NCBI RefSeq assembly: GCF_020531965.1
Contig: NZ_JAJAWH010000002.1
Location: 186,001-250,000, forward strand
DNA from: Pseudorhizobium xiangyangii
GTDB lineage: Bacteria > Pseudomonadota > Alphaproteobacteria > Rhizobiales > Rhizobiaceae
Length of the DNA stretch: 64,000 nt
Direction of reading: 5' to 3'
The notes beneath the pieces are model-generated. The model saw only the letters and a list, made by a program, of their open reading frames with translations. It made no database searches and was not told where the DNA came from. Below are positions 1 through 7,873 of this stretch, piece after piece. The position numbers were made by a program, and so were the translations under genes. Numbering within the stretch: the stretch's first letter is position 1; each line of letters starts with the position of its first letter.

Positions 1-1209
1 CCTGCGATCGCCCGCTATTGCGGAGCGCGGACGACCACCGAGATAACCACGGGTGCGGCGATCATTGGCGCCGGCCTGCTGTTTGCCGCAGATAGCCTGA
101 TGCAACTGTTGGGACCGGGCTTTTCCGATCTGGCGCCGGCGGGTGCTGCGACGGCGCTTTTCGGCGGGCCGCTGCTTCTTCTTCTCCTGCCGCGCCTGCG
201 CAGCACGCTGAACCTGCAGGTCGCAAGCGTAAGCGCGATCCGCAGACTGTCGCGACCGGTTGTTGGACTTGCCGTTTTGTTCGCCGGCGTGACTGCAGTG
301 TTTCTCGGCGCGCTGGCGGTGGGTGCTTCCGACGATGGCCTGACTTTCAGTCTCGGCGCGAGCTTTGCCGACCTTCTACCTTTCCGGCTGCCTCGCATTG
401 TCGCGGCCGGCGGCGCTGGCGCCATGCTGGCGGTGGCGGGCCTCATCATGCAGCGGATCACCGGCAATCCGCTCGCGAGCCCGGAAGTTCTGGGCGTCAG
501 TGCCGGCGGGGGCGCAGGGCTGACTGTCGTCCTGTTTCTGGTGGGTTTTCCTACGCCGCCCGTGATGCTCGGAGCCATGGCGATCGGCGCGGTCGTCACC
601 TTCCTCCTGATGATGGCGCTGACGGCGCGGTCGGGCTTCTCATCCGAACGGGTGTTGCTCGCGGGCGTCGCGGCAGGCGCTCTGGCGATGTCCATCATGA
701 CGCTGGTGCTCGCCCAGGGCGACATGCGCAGCTACATTCTGCTCCTCTGGCTTTCCGGTTCGACCAACAATGCGGGGCCACTGCATGCCGGCATCGCGCT
801 AGGCGCGCTTGTTGTGCTGGTGGCGCCGCTTGCGTTTTGCGGACGCTGGCTGACGATACTGCCGCTCGGCACGGCCGTTGCCAGGGGACTTGGACTTCAG
901 GTCGCCAGGGCAAGGCTCATGCTGGCAGTGCTTGCAGCGCTGTTGACGGCGGCCGGCTCGTTCATCGTCGGACCTTTGAGCCTTACCGGCCTTGTCGCGC
1001 CGCATCTTGCCCGGATGATGGGCTTCCAGAAGCCGGGACACCAGCTTCTCGCCGCGATCCTGCTGGGCGCCGGCGTCCTGATGGGGGCGGACTGGCTCTC
1101 ACGCCTCGTAATCTATCCTTACCAGATCCCGCTCGGGTTGTTCGCCGCCCTTATCAGTGGCCCCTATCTTCTCTGGCTGTTGAGTCGTAAGAGCGGGTCC
1201 TCAACCTAG
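1..1209 (+). CDS. fhuB: Fe3+-hydroxamate ABC transporter permease FhuB, 3' part (5' end outside window)
   Basis: The reading frame is open from base 1 to a TAG at 1207-1209, so the 5' part of the gene lies upstream of the window. About 402 residues are visible. The first ~60 look like the end of one FecCD-type permease half. A second half follows, with a typical block (RIVAAGGAGAMLAVAGLIMQ, then a GNPLASPE/LGVSAGG stretch) and many hydrophobic helices. Two fused FecCD halves are the hallmark of FhuB, the inner-membrane channel that imports ferric hydroxamate siderophores with FhuC and FhuD. A plain FecCD permease is less likely because of the extra N-terminal half. The next gene starts 11 bp downstream on the same strand, so co-transcription is likely. 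Confidence 0.85.
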   Translation, partial: PAIARYCGARTTTEITTGAAIIGAGLLFAADSLMQLLGPGFSDLAPAGAATALFGGPLLLLLLPRLRSTLNLQVASVSAIRRLSRPVVGLAVLFAGVTAVFLGALAVGASDDGLTFSLGASFADLLPFRLPRIVAAGGAGAMLAVAGLIMQRITGNPLASPEVLGVSAGGGAGLTVVLFLVGFPTPPVMLGAMAIGAVVTFLLMMALTARSGFSSERVLLAGVAAGALAMSIMTLVLAQGDMRSYILLLWLSGSTNNAGPLHAGIALGALVVLVAPLAFCGRWLTILPLGTAVARGLGLQVARARLMLAVLAALLTAAGSFIVGPLSLTGLVAPHLARMMGFQKPGHQLLAAILLGAGVLMGADWLSRLVIYPYQIPLGLFAALISGPYLLWLLSRKSGSST

Positions 1210-1220
1210 ATGCCGCCGCC

Positions 1221-2960
1221 ATGGAAATACACCGCATGAAAGACCTCGTTCGCCGCTTTGCAGCCTATTACCGACCGCACCGCCGGCTGTTCCTCCTGGA
1301 CTTCTCGAGCGCGGTGGCGGCAGGAATGCTGGAACTCGCCTTTCCCATGGCGGTGACGCTGTTCATCGACAGGCTGTTGCCCACGCAACGGCTGGACCTG
1401 ATCGCGCTCGCGGCAGTCTGTCTTCTGCTGATCTATCTGCTCAATGCGGGTTTGCAGGTGGTGGTGACCTATTGGGGCCACATGCTGGGGATCAACATCG
1501 AGACGGAGATGCGCCGCAAGGCCTTCGATCATCTGCAGAAACTGTCCTTCGGCTTCTTCGACAACCAGAAAACCGGCAATCTCGTGGCTCGGCTGACCAA
1601 GGATCTCGAAGAGATCGGCGAGTTGGCGCATCACGGCCCCGAAGACCTGTTCCTGGCGCTGATGACACTGATCGGTGCCTTTGTGCTGATGATGTGGGTG
1701 CATGTGCCGCTGGCGATGGTCACAGCTGTCGTCGTTCCGCTGACCGCCTTCGTGACGACGTTCTACGGCCAGCGGATGACCGGAACCTGGCATGCGCTCT
1801 ATGGGCGGGTTGCCGACTTCAACACGCGTATCGAGGCAAATGTCGGGGGCATCCGGGTCGTTCAGGCCTTCACCAACGAGGACCATGAGCGCCGCCTGTT
1901 CGAACAGGACAACAACAATTACCGCACCACGAAGCTGCAGGCCTACAAGGTCATGGCGGCGGCGACCTCGCTCAGCTACCTCTCCATGCGCTTCGTGCAG
2001 GTTATCGTGATGCTGGCCGGCGCCTGGTTCGTCACCAAGGGCGAACTGTCGGCGGGCGGGTTCGTCGGCTTCCTGCTGCTGGTGAACGTGTTCTTCCGGC
2101 CGATCGACAAGATCAATGCGGTGATCGAGAGCTATCCGAAGGGCATCGCCGGTTTCCAGCGCTACCAGCAGTTCCTGGCGACGTGTCCCGACATCGCGGA
2201 CCGCCCCGGTGCGGTGGAGCTTCCGCGCGCCGAGGGCCGCATCGGTTACACGGGGGTCGGTTTCGGCTACCGGAATGGCCGCAAGGTACTCGACGGTCTG
2301 GATTTCGAGGTGGCAGCAGGGGAGACCGTCGCATTCGTCGGGCCATCCGGCGCCGGCAAGACGACGATCTGTTCGCTGTTGCCGCGTTTTTACGACGTGA
2401 CGGAAGGTGCGATCACCATCGATGGTATCGACGTTCGAGACCTGACGCTGAAGTCGCTGCGCGCCAATATCGGCATCGTGCAGCAGGACGTGTTCCTGTT
2501 TGCCGGCACGATCCGCGAGAACATCCTCTATGGTCGCCTTGATGCATCCGACGAGGACGTGCGACGCGCCGCGGAGCGGGCGCGGCTTGACGAGATGATC
2601 GCCGAATTGCCGGAGGGCTACGACACAGTCGTTGGCGAACGTGGCGTGAAACTCTCCGGTGGGCAGAAGCAGCGCCTGGCGATCGCACGGATTTTCCTGA
2701 AAAACCCGCCGATCCTGATCCTCGACGAGGCGACGTCCGCGCTGGATACGGAAACGGAACGGGCGATCCAGGCCTCGCTTTCGGAGCTTGCGAAGGGCCG
2801 CACGACGCTGGTCATCGCGCATCGGCTTTCGACGATCACCAAGGCGAACCGGATCTTCGTGGTGGACGGAGGCAGGATCATCGAGAAGGGGTCGCACGAG
2901 GCTCTGGTCTCCAACCAGAACGGCGCGTTCTACAAGCTGGCGAAGGCCAGTCTCGGCTGA
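1221..2960 (+). CDS. ABC transporter, fused permease and ATPase (exporter-type half-transporter)
   Basis: A 579-residue half-transporter. An N-terminal six-helix ABC membrane domain (about residues 15-310) is followed by an ATPase domain with Walker A GPSGAGKTT near residue 374, signature LSGGQKQR near 478 and Walker B ILILDEATSALD near 497. It probably works as a homodimer in the inner membrane. It starts 11 bp after fhuB, which suggests a siderophore-linked role. Exporter-fold ABC proteins beside siderophore permeases can either export siderophores or import them (IrtAB type), and the sequence does not say which. An alternative ATG at 1236 is in frame. Substrate unknown. Confidence 0.85.
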   Translation: MEIHRMKDLVRRFAAYYRPHRRLFLLDFSSAVAAGMLELAFPMAVTLFIDRLLPTQRLDLIALAAVCLLLIYLLNAGLQVVVTYWGHMLGINIETEMRRKAFDHLQKLSFGFFDNQKTGNLVARLTKDLEEIGELAHHGPEDLFLALMTLIGAFVLMMWVHVPLAMVTAVVVPLTAFVTTFYGQRMTGTWHALYGRVADFNTRIEANVGGIRVVQAFTNEDHERRLFEQDNNNYRTTKLQAYKVMAAATSLSYLSMRFVQVIVMLAGAWFVTKGELSAGGFVGFLLLVNVFFRPIDKINAVIESYPKGIAGFQRYQQFLATCPDIADRPGAVELPRAEGRIGYTGVGFGYRNGRKVLDGLDFEVAAGETVAFVGPSGAGKTTICSLLPRFYDVTEGAITIDGIDVRDLTLKSLRANIGIVQQDVFLFAGTIRENILYGRLDASDEDVRRAAERARLDEMIAELPEGYDTVVGERGVKLSGGQKQRLAIARIFLKNPPILILDEATSALDTETERAIQASLSELAKGRTTLVIAHRLSTITKANRIFVVDGGRIIEKGSHEALVSNQNGAFYKLAKASLG

Positions 2961-3019
2961 AGATCTTTTTTGGGGGGAGGAGCCGAGCCGGTCACGCATT
3001 TTTTCCCGGTATTGTAGCA

Positions 3020-3047
3020 GACACCACCAAGCGCGCTTAGTGGTGTC
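3020..3047. repeat. Imperfect inverted repeat after the ABC gene
   Basis: GACACCAC and GTGGTGTC form an 8-bp perfect stem around an AAGCGCGCTT core that is itself palindromic. Flanking ATTGT (3011-3015) and ACAAT (3050-3054) extend the symmetry to about 44 bp. No T tract follows on either strand, so it is a poor intrinsic terminator. It could be an operator or an RNA-processing hairpin. Confidence 0.5.
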
Positions 3048-3084
3048 GGACAATAGGCTAATCGCCACGGGATCGGCGGCAAAG

Positions 3085-3119
3085 CGCCCGGCCGGTTGGT
3101 TCGCTCGACCGACCGGGCG
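3085..3119 (-). terminator. Possible terminator of the small gene 3132-3434
   Basis: CGCCCGG...CCGGGCG forms a roughly 14-bp stem with two G-T pairs and a short loop. It lies just beyond the stop codon of the minus-strand gene at 3132. On that strand it is followed only by CTTTGCC, a weak T tract, so termination efficiency is uncertain. Confidence 0.45.
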
Positions 3120-3131
3120 GAAGTATAGCGT

Positions 3132-3434
3132 TCAGTTATTCGTGGCGTGGATGATTATCTTTCCCAAAGATACCTTTGGCGCATCTACGCCAATGTGTGC
3201 TGCGTTTTTTGCAATCCAGTTCTTGGCCATGCTTACACTCTCATCGATGCCTGCCTTGTCCTGGCATACGGTCATCGACATTCCTCCGTCACTTTCACTA
3301 CTGCGAGCCAGTGTGTAGCTCACAAATCCCTTTGTTGAGCGCAAAAGCTTCTCAACCTCTGCCTTGCGCTCCTCCAGCAATGAAAACAGCTCTTTCGAGC
3401 CCTTACCTGAGTAAGTTCTTACAACGACGTCCAT
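3132..3434 (-). CDS. Conserved hypothetical protein, possibly a small dimeric alpha/beta-barrel protein
   Basis: A 100-residue protein of unknown function. The start at 3434 is preceded by an AGAGG ribosome binding site; the frame is open further upstream, but with unlikely sequence. The predicted order (strand MDVVVRTYSG, helix, strand GFVSYTLARS, strand GGMSMTVCQD, helix, C-terminal strand GKIIIHA) resembles the ferredoxin-like fold of antibiotic-biosynthesis-monooxygenase-type proteins; this is an inference from pattern. The gene is visibly richer in A+T than its neighbours and sits alone between oppositely oriented genes, so it may have been acquired. A perfect inverted repeat lies 22 bp upstream of the start. 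Confidence 0.65.
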   Translation of the reverse strand: MDVVVRTYSGKGSKELFSLLEERKAEVEKLLRSTKGFVSYTLARSSESDGGMSMTVCQDKAGIDESVSMAKNWIAKNAAHIGVDAPKVSLGKIIIHATNN

Positions 3435-3455
3435 AATGGATACCTCTGAACGAAG

Positions 3456-3474
3456 GCGTTCACTTCGTGAACGC
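3456..3474. promoter_or_regulatory. Perfect inverted repeat upstream of the small gene (putative operator)
   Basis: GCGTTCAC-TTC-GTGAACGC, 8-bp arms with a 3-base spacer, lies 22 bp upstream of the start of the gene at 3132-3434. Its position suits a repressor operator or a hairpin in the 5' leader. No matching regulator gene is adjacent. The rest of the 321-bp gap (3435-3755) shows no gene that I can support. Confidence 0.45.
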
Positions 3475-3654
3475 GCATTTTGGCGAGCATCGATCCAAGC
3501 CACCGGCTCCGGTCCTGCTGACCAACCTGCTGGCATCCCTTTTATACTTCAATCGCAGGTCGACCACGAGCTAAAGTTGGCGCGCTCATCCGCAAAGCCG
3601 TGCGTTGTCTGCGATGGGGCGCTGAGTTGCCCCTGGTGTCATTGCTACACAATA

Positions 3655-3672
3655 CCGTATTCCGAAGTACGG
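3655..3672. repeat. Short inverted repeat about 85 bp upstream of benE
   Basis: CCGTA and TACGG flank an 8-base centre that itself contains TTCCGAA. It could be an operator for the BenE-type transporter gene, but the arms are only 5 bp. Confidence 0.25.
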
Positions 3673-3755
3673 ATTCATGCCGGCTGTGACTTGCCAAAGT
3701 ACACCCTCTCCGGGCATCGATAGCGAATACGCAATCGTTCTTTTCAGAGACCCTG

Positions 3756-4937
3756 ATGCTCAAAGATCTTTCGGCCCAGAGTTTCTTCATGGGCGTACTC
3801 ACCGCCTTCGTCGGGTTTGCAAGTTCTTTCGCCGTCGTGCTGCAGGGACTGAAGGGTGTGGGAGCCACCGATTTCCAGGCCGCGTCCGGCCTGATGGCGC
3901 TGTCGGTTTCGATGGGGCTGTGCGCGATCGCGCTGAGCGCCTGGACGAAGCTGCCGGTCTCGATCGCCTGGTCGACGCCGGGGGCGGCGCTGCTGGCGAC
4001 GGCCGGCACGGTGGAAGGGGGATTTGCGGCCGCGGTCGGCGCGTTCCTCGTTTGCGCCGTGCTGATCGTCATCGCCGGGTTGTTTCGGCCGCTCGGCCGC
4101 GCCGTGGCCGCCATTCCGGCGCCGCTTGCCAATGCCATGCTTTCCGGCGTCATCCTCGGCCTGTGCTTTGCGCCCTTCAAGGCGATCGCCTTCGATCCCA
4201 TGCTCGGACTGCCGATCCTCGTCGCCTGGGCGGCGGTGCTGATGGTGAAACGTCTCTATGCGGTGCCGGCGGCACTTGCCGCGTTCGTCGCGGTGATGAT
4301 CTTCGGCGTCGAGCTGCCTGACGGCGCAATGCAGAACTGGGCCGCCTCGCTTGCGCCGCCGGTGGAGATTGTCGCGCCGCTCTTCACGCTTCCGGCGCTG
4401 GTCTCGATCGCCCTGCCGCTTTTCATCGTCACCATGGCATCGCAGAACATTCCAGGCATCGCGGTGCTGAAGGTCAATCACTACGAGCCAAAACCCGGTC
4501 CGTTGTTTGCCGTGACTGGCCTCTTCTCGCTTTTCTCGGCGCCGTTCGGCGGACATGCGGTGAACCTGGCTGCCATCACGGCGGCGATGTGCGCCGGAGA
4601 GGATGCGCATCCCGACCCGAGGAAGCGCTATTGGGCGGCGATTATCGGAGGGGTTGGCTATGTCGTCTTCGGGCTGATGGCCGGGGCCGTCACCGCCTTC
4701 GTGTCGCTGGCGCCGCCGATCCTTATCCAGGCGGTAGCCGGGTTGGCGCTGATAGGGGCGTTTTCCGGCTCGGCGGTCGCGGCCTTCAAGGAGCCGGAGA
4801 CGCGCGAGGCGGCTGCCGTCACGTTTCTCATCACGGCCTCCGGCGTTTCGTTCGCCGGCATTTCCGGTGCCTTCTGGGGGCTCGTCGCGGGTGGCTTGAT
4901 GATGGGGCTGCAGCGAGTGATGAAGCGAAGCAGCTAA
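3756..4937 (+). CDS. benE: BenE family benzoate/H+ symporter-like transporter
   Basis: A 393-residue, almost entirely hydrophobic protein with about 11-12 membrane segments. Typical BenE features are visible: the opening FFMGVLTAFVGFASSFAVVL, the SIAWSTPGAALL block, and the later TMASQNIPGIAVLK and FGGHAVNLAAITAA blocks. BenE proteins are proton-driven importers of benzoate or related aromatic acids in the inner membrane. No ben or cat catabolic genes are nearby, so the physiological substrate is open. The ribosome binding site is weak (CAGAGACCCTG before ATG). The next gene, leuA, has its own leader and is probably transcribed separately. Confidence 0.85.
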   Translation: MLKDLSAQSFFMGVLTAFVGFASSFAVVLQGLKGVGATDFQAASGLMALSVSMGLCAIALSAWTKLPVSIAWSTPGAALLATAGTVEGGFAAAVGAFLVCAVLIVIAGLFRPLGRAVAAIPAPLANAMLSGVILGLCFAPFKAIAFDPMLGLPILVAWAAVLMVKRLYAVPAALAAFVAVMIFGVELPDGAMQNWAASLAPPVEIVAPLFTLPALVSIALPLFIVTMASQNIPGIAVLKVNHYEPKPGPLFAVTGLFSLFSAPFGGHAVNLAAITAAMCAGEDAHPDPRKRYWAAIIGGVGYVVFGLMAGAVTAFVSLAPPILIQAVAGLALIGAFSGSAVAAFKEPETREAAAVTFLITASGVSFAGISGAFWGLVAGGLMMGLQRVMKRSS

Positions 4938-4940
4938 GGC

Positions 4941-4969
4941 TTGCATCATGGCCGAGGTTGAGGTTATAC
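4941..4969 (+). promoter_or_regulatory. Candidate promoter of the leuA leader
   Basis: TTGCAT (4941-4946), a 17-base spacer and TTATAC (4964-4969) resemble a sigma-70 promoter. It would start transcription near 4976, just before the leucine-rich short reading frame. The match is by eye. Confidence 0.4.
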
Positions 4970-4998
4970 CTCGTGACATGACCATGACAGGCGCAATC

Positions 4999-5103
4999 AT
5001 GTCTGACCGGATGTCGACCAGCCGCACCGCGGCCGGGACGCTGGTTCTTGCGCTTTTCTCGCTTCTTAGCCTCGCCCTTACGCGCGGTTGCCGGGTCCGT
5101 TGA
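4999..5103 (+). CDS. Putative leuA leader peptide, leucine-rich, 34 codons
   Basis: The ATG at 4999 is preceded by CAGG at a normal distance. In-frame ATGs at 4978, 4984 and 5011 are alternatives. The 34-residue product has seven leucines within 13 residues (residues 15-27, codons 5041-5079), and six of those codons are CTT or CTC rather than the usual CTG. It ends 140 bp before leuA, and its stop codon touches a large hairpin. Leucine-codon runs before leuA are the classical sign of ribosome-mediated attenuation, so a regulatory leader is the preferred reading. The leucine stretch would also suit a membrane-inserted small protein. Confidence 0.6.
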   Translation: MSDRMSTSRTAAGTLVLALFSLLSLALTRGCRVR

Positions 5104-5147
5104 GGAGCGCCCGGCGGCCGAAAAGCCTGCCGGCGTAAGAGCTCCTC
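5102..5147 (+). promoter_or_regulatory. Large hairpin in the leuA leader (candidate attenuator element)
   Basis: An outer stem GAGGAGC/GCTCCTC (5102-5108 with 5141-5147) encloses an inner stem CGGCGGC/GCC-T-GCCG with a CGAAAA loop. CCCGGC at 5110-5115 could instead pair with GCCGGG at 5032-5037 or 5090-5095, both inside the leucine-rich frame, so alternative folds depend on where the ribosome stands. No T tract follows, so a simple intrinsic terminator is not evident. Confidence 0.45.
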
Positions 5148-5243
5148 TCACAATCATTCAATACGGAACCAGAGAAGACCCCTAGGGTCCGCACCAGCAA
5201 CGGCATATGACCGTCAGTGCGTGAGCGAGAAGAGACGAAGACG

Positions 5244-6956
5244 ATGGACGCCAAGAACTTTACCCCGAAAAACGGCATGCCTGACGCGGCGGGGAAATAC
5301 CGGTCCTACCCGCAGATCGACATTCCTGATCGCACCTGGCCTTCCAAGGTGATCGACAAGGCGCCGATCTGGTGTTCGGTCGACCTGCGCGACGGCAACC
5401 AGTCGCTGGTCAACCCGATGGGCCATGACCGCAAGGCCCGCATGTTCAAGCTGTTGCTCGACATGGGCTTCAAGGAAATCGAGATCGGTTTTCCCTCCGC
5501 ATCGCAGACCGACTTCGATTTCGCCCGCTGGTGCGTCGAAGAGGGCGGAGTGCCTGAAGACGTTTCGCTGCAGGTCCTGGTGCAGTGCCGGCCGGAGCTG
5601 ATCACCCGGACGTTCGAGGCACTGGAGGGCGCGCACAAGCCGATCATCCACTTCTACAACTCCACTTCGGAACTGCAGCGCCGCGTGGTGTTCGGCAAGG
5701 ATGTCGCGGGCATCAAGCAGATCGCCGTCGATGCCGCCAAGATGATCACCGATATGGCGGCGAAAGCCGGGGGCGGCTACCGCTTTGAGTATTCTCCCGA
5801 GAGCTTCACCGGCACCGAGCTGGAGGTGGCGCTGGAGATCTGCAACGCGGTGATCGCCGAAGTGAAGCCGACGGCCGAGAACAAGCTGATCCTCAACCTG
5901 CCATCGACGGTGGAAATGGCGACGCCCAACATCTATGCCGACCAGATCGAATGGATGTGCCGCAACATCGACAACCGCGAGAACATCATCATCTCGCTGC
6001 ATCCTCACAACGACCGCGGCACCGGTATCGCCGCGACGGAATTGGGCCTGATGGCCGGCGCCGACCGCGTCGAGGGGACGCTGTTCGGCAATGGCGAGCG
6101 GACCGGCAACGTCGATGTCGTGACGCTGGCGTTGAACATGTACACGCAAGGGGTTGATCCCGAGCTGGACTGCACCGATATCGAGCGCATCAAGGCCGTC
6201 TATGAGTATTCCAACGAGATGGTCATTCCGGAACGTCATCCTTACGTCGGCGAACTGGTCTATACCGCGTTTTCGGGCTCGCACCAGGATGCCATCAACA
6301 AGGGGATGAAGGCGATCAAGGTCGCCAACGATCCGCATTGGGAAGTACCTTACCTGCCGATCGATCCGCGCGATGTCGGCCGCTCCTATGAGGCGATCAT
6401 TCGCATCAACTCGCAGTCCGGCAAAGGTGGCATCGCGTACATCCTGCAGGAGGATTACGGCCTGAACCTGCCGCGCAACCTGCAGGTGGAGTTCCGCGAG
6501 GATATCCAGCGGATCACCGACGAAGAGGGCAAGGAACTGCCGGCCAGGCGCATCTACGAGCGGTTCATGGAGCGCTATGTCGAGCAGTCCGATGCGCGGC
6601 TGAAGTTCGTCGATCATCACACCTATCCGGCCGGTACCGACCACAAGGGCGTGCGGATCGTTGCGGCCGAGATTACCGACAAGGGCGAAACGAAGCGGAT
6701 CGAGGGCAAGGGAACCGGCCCGATCGACGGTTTCATCAATGCGCTGTCGACCTATCTCGGCGTCGAACTGTCGGTGAACGATTATTCTGAGCACTCGCTG
6801 CAGCACGGCTCCAACGCATCGGCAATCGCCTATGTCGAAATGGAACATCCGGGCGGCAAGCTGTTCGGCGCGGGCGTGAACAAGAACATCGTCGCAGCCT
6901 CGCTCGAGGCGATCGTCTCGGCAGCCAACCGCGTGCTGGAAGAGAAGGGCCGCTAA
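5244..6956 (+). CDS. leuA: 2-isopropylmalate synthase
   Basis: A 570-residue protein of the long LeuA form. It condenses acetyl-CoA with 2-ketoisovalerate, the first committed step of leucine synthesis. The HMGL-like TIM barrel contains the metal-binding VDLRDGNQSLVNPM block near residue 46, the HNDRGTG block and NGERTGN. The C-terminal part (about 430-570) is the LeuA dimer domain that binds leucine for feedback inhibition, including EHSLQHGSNA. The ATG at 5244 is preferred over the in-frame GTG at 5217 because a GAGA-rich ribosome binding site precedes it. The leucine-rich leader upstream suggests transcriptional attenuation, and a strong terminator follows. Confidence 0.96.
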   Translation: MDAKNFTPKNGMPDAAGKYRSYPQIDIPDRTWPSKVIDKAPIWCSVDLRDGNQSLVNPMGHDRKARMFKLLLDMGFKEIEIGFPSASQTDFDFARWCVEEGGVPEDVSLQVLVQCRPELITRTFEALEGAHKPIIHFYNSTSELQRRVVFGKDVAGIKQIAVDAAKMITDMAAKAGGGYRFEYSPESFTGTELEVALEICNAVIAEVKPTAENKLILNLPSTVEMATPNIYADQIEWMCRNIDNRENIIISLHPHNDRGTGIAATELGLMAGADRVEGTLFGNGERTGNVDVVTLALNMYTQGVDPELDCTDIERIKAVYEYSNEMVIPERHPYVGELVYTAFSGSHQDAINKGMKAIKVANDPHWEVPYLPIDPRDVGRSYEAIIRINSQSGKGGIAYILQEDYGLNLPRNLQVEFREDIQRITDEEGKELPARRIYERFMERYVEQSDARLKFVDHHTYPAGTDHKGVRIVAAEITDKGETKRIEGKGTGPIDGFINALSTYLGVELSVNDYSEHSLQHGSNASAIAYVEMEHPGGKLFGAGVNKNIVAASLEAIVSAANRVLEEKGR

Positions 6957-6980
6957 ACCTTACGCACAGCAGATGAATGA

Positions 6981-7012
6981 AAAGCCGCGTCGGACCTCCG
7001 GCGCGGCTTTTT
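6981..7012 (+). terminator. Intrinsic terminator after leuA
   Basis: AAAGCCGCG (6981-6989) pairs with CGCGGCTTT (7002-7010), with an inner CGG/CCG stem, followed by TTC. It lies 25 bp after the leuA stop. Confidence 0.85.
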
Positions 7013-7042
7013 CGTTGTCGATGACAGGTCAGGCCGGCTGCG

Positions 7043-7873
7043 TCAGATCAGGCCGGCTGCCTTCGCTGCGATCTCGTCCAGCGATGCGGCGGAGGAGGGG
7101 CCAACGACGATATAGGTCGTGGTTGGGCTCTTCCAGGACATAAGCGCGATGCTGTCCCGGATCAGTTCCGAGAAGCCATCGTCATCCGGGTGGTTCTTGC
7201 GGAACAGGAGGCCTATGACCTCGCCCTCGGCCGAGGTGTAGACCAGATGGCCGACCGGTGTGCCGCCGGCGACGAAAAGCCTTGCCCCCTGGAAGGTCAG
7301 GCCGTTCCCGGACAAATCCGGAATTCGGAAATTCACGCCTGTATTGGCGAGCAGCCATTCGACAATTGCGGCGGAATCCGTGGCCGGCAGTTCAGCCAGT
7401 CGGTCGGTCGGTCGCGAGAAGACGCGGTAATGGGCGACGATGTCGTTCAGCCAGTCGCCTCTCGTATCTGCCACGGGCGGATGGGCCGTTGCGGCCGATG
7501 GCTGCCCCAGCATGTATCCAAGGCCGCCGCCCAGAACGAACAGCAGCAGGCAGGCGGTTCCAGCCTGTCGGGCCGTCGGCTTCAAGGGGAACGGAAAACG
7601 CCGCTCCGAAGGCAGCCGTACGGCCTTGCGCGGCTGCGGCGCCGTCTTGATCTCGCGGACGAGATCGAGGGGGACAGGCTCCTTCAGCAGATCGTTGAAC
7701 ACCTCGCGCCCGCGGCTGCTGCCGCGCGCGAGATGCTCGTGAACCCTCTGTGCATGCGGGTCTTCCTGTAGCCTCGCTTCAAGATCCTGTCGTTCCTCTG
7801 CTGCCGCCTGACCATCGAGCAGCGCGCTCAGCCGAACGTGGAGGGCTTCACCGCCGGAGGCTGCCATGCTCAT
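7043..7873 (-). CDS. Membrane-anchored anti-sigma factor-like protein
   Basis: 276 residues. The N-terminal cytoplasmic part has the look of an anti-sigma domain (RLSALLDGQAAAEERQDLEA), without the HxxxCxxC zinc motif. One membrane helix lies at about residues 104-122. The remaining ~150 residues should be periplasmic. It starts with an ATGA overlap on the stop of the upstream sigma-factor gene, the usual arrangement of an ECF sigma factor and its anti-sigma partner. It probably holds the sigma factor at the inner membrane until an envelope signal arrives. The signal is unknown. Assignment rests on topology and context. Confidence 0.75.
   Translation of the reverse strand: MSMAASGGEALHVRLSALLDGQAAAEERQDLEARLQEDPHAQRVHEHLARGSSRGREVFNDLLKEPVPLDLVREIKTAPQPRKAVRLPSERRFPFPLKPTARQAGTACLLLFVLGGGLGYMLGQPSAATAHPPVADTRGDWLNDIVAHYRVFSRPTDRLAELPATDSAAIVEWLLANTGVNFRIPDLSGNGLTFQGARLFVAGGTPVGHLVYTSAEGEVIGLLFRKNHPDDDGFSELIRDSIALMSWKSPTTTYIVVGPSSAASLDEIAAKAAGLI

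Noticed and set aside
1206-3068. A 620-codon open frame antisense to the ABC transporter, and similar long frames at 3744-5027, 5214-6848, 18097-20169 and 29630-31816.
   Set aside because: They lie opposite or across genes with clear family motifs, have odd composition (rich in Arg, His, Gln) and no domain. Such frames are common shadows in high-G+C DNA.
5177-5189. GACCC-CTA-GGGTC hairpin between the leucine-rich frame and leuA, as the attenuator terminator.
   Set aside because: Only a 5-bp stem and no T tract follows.
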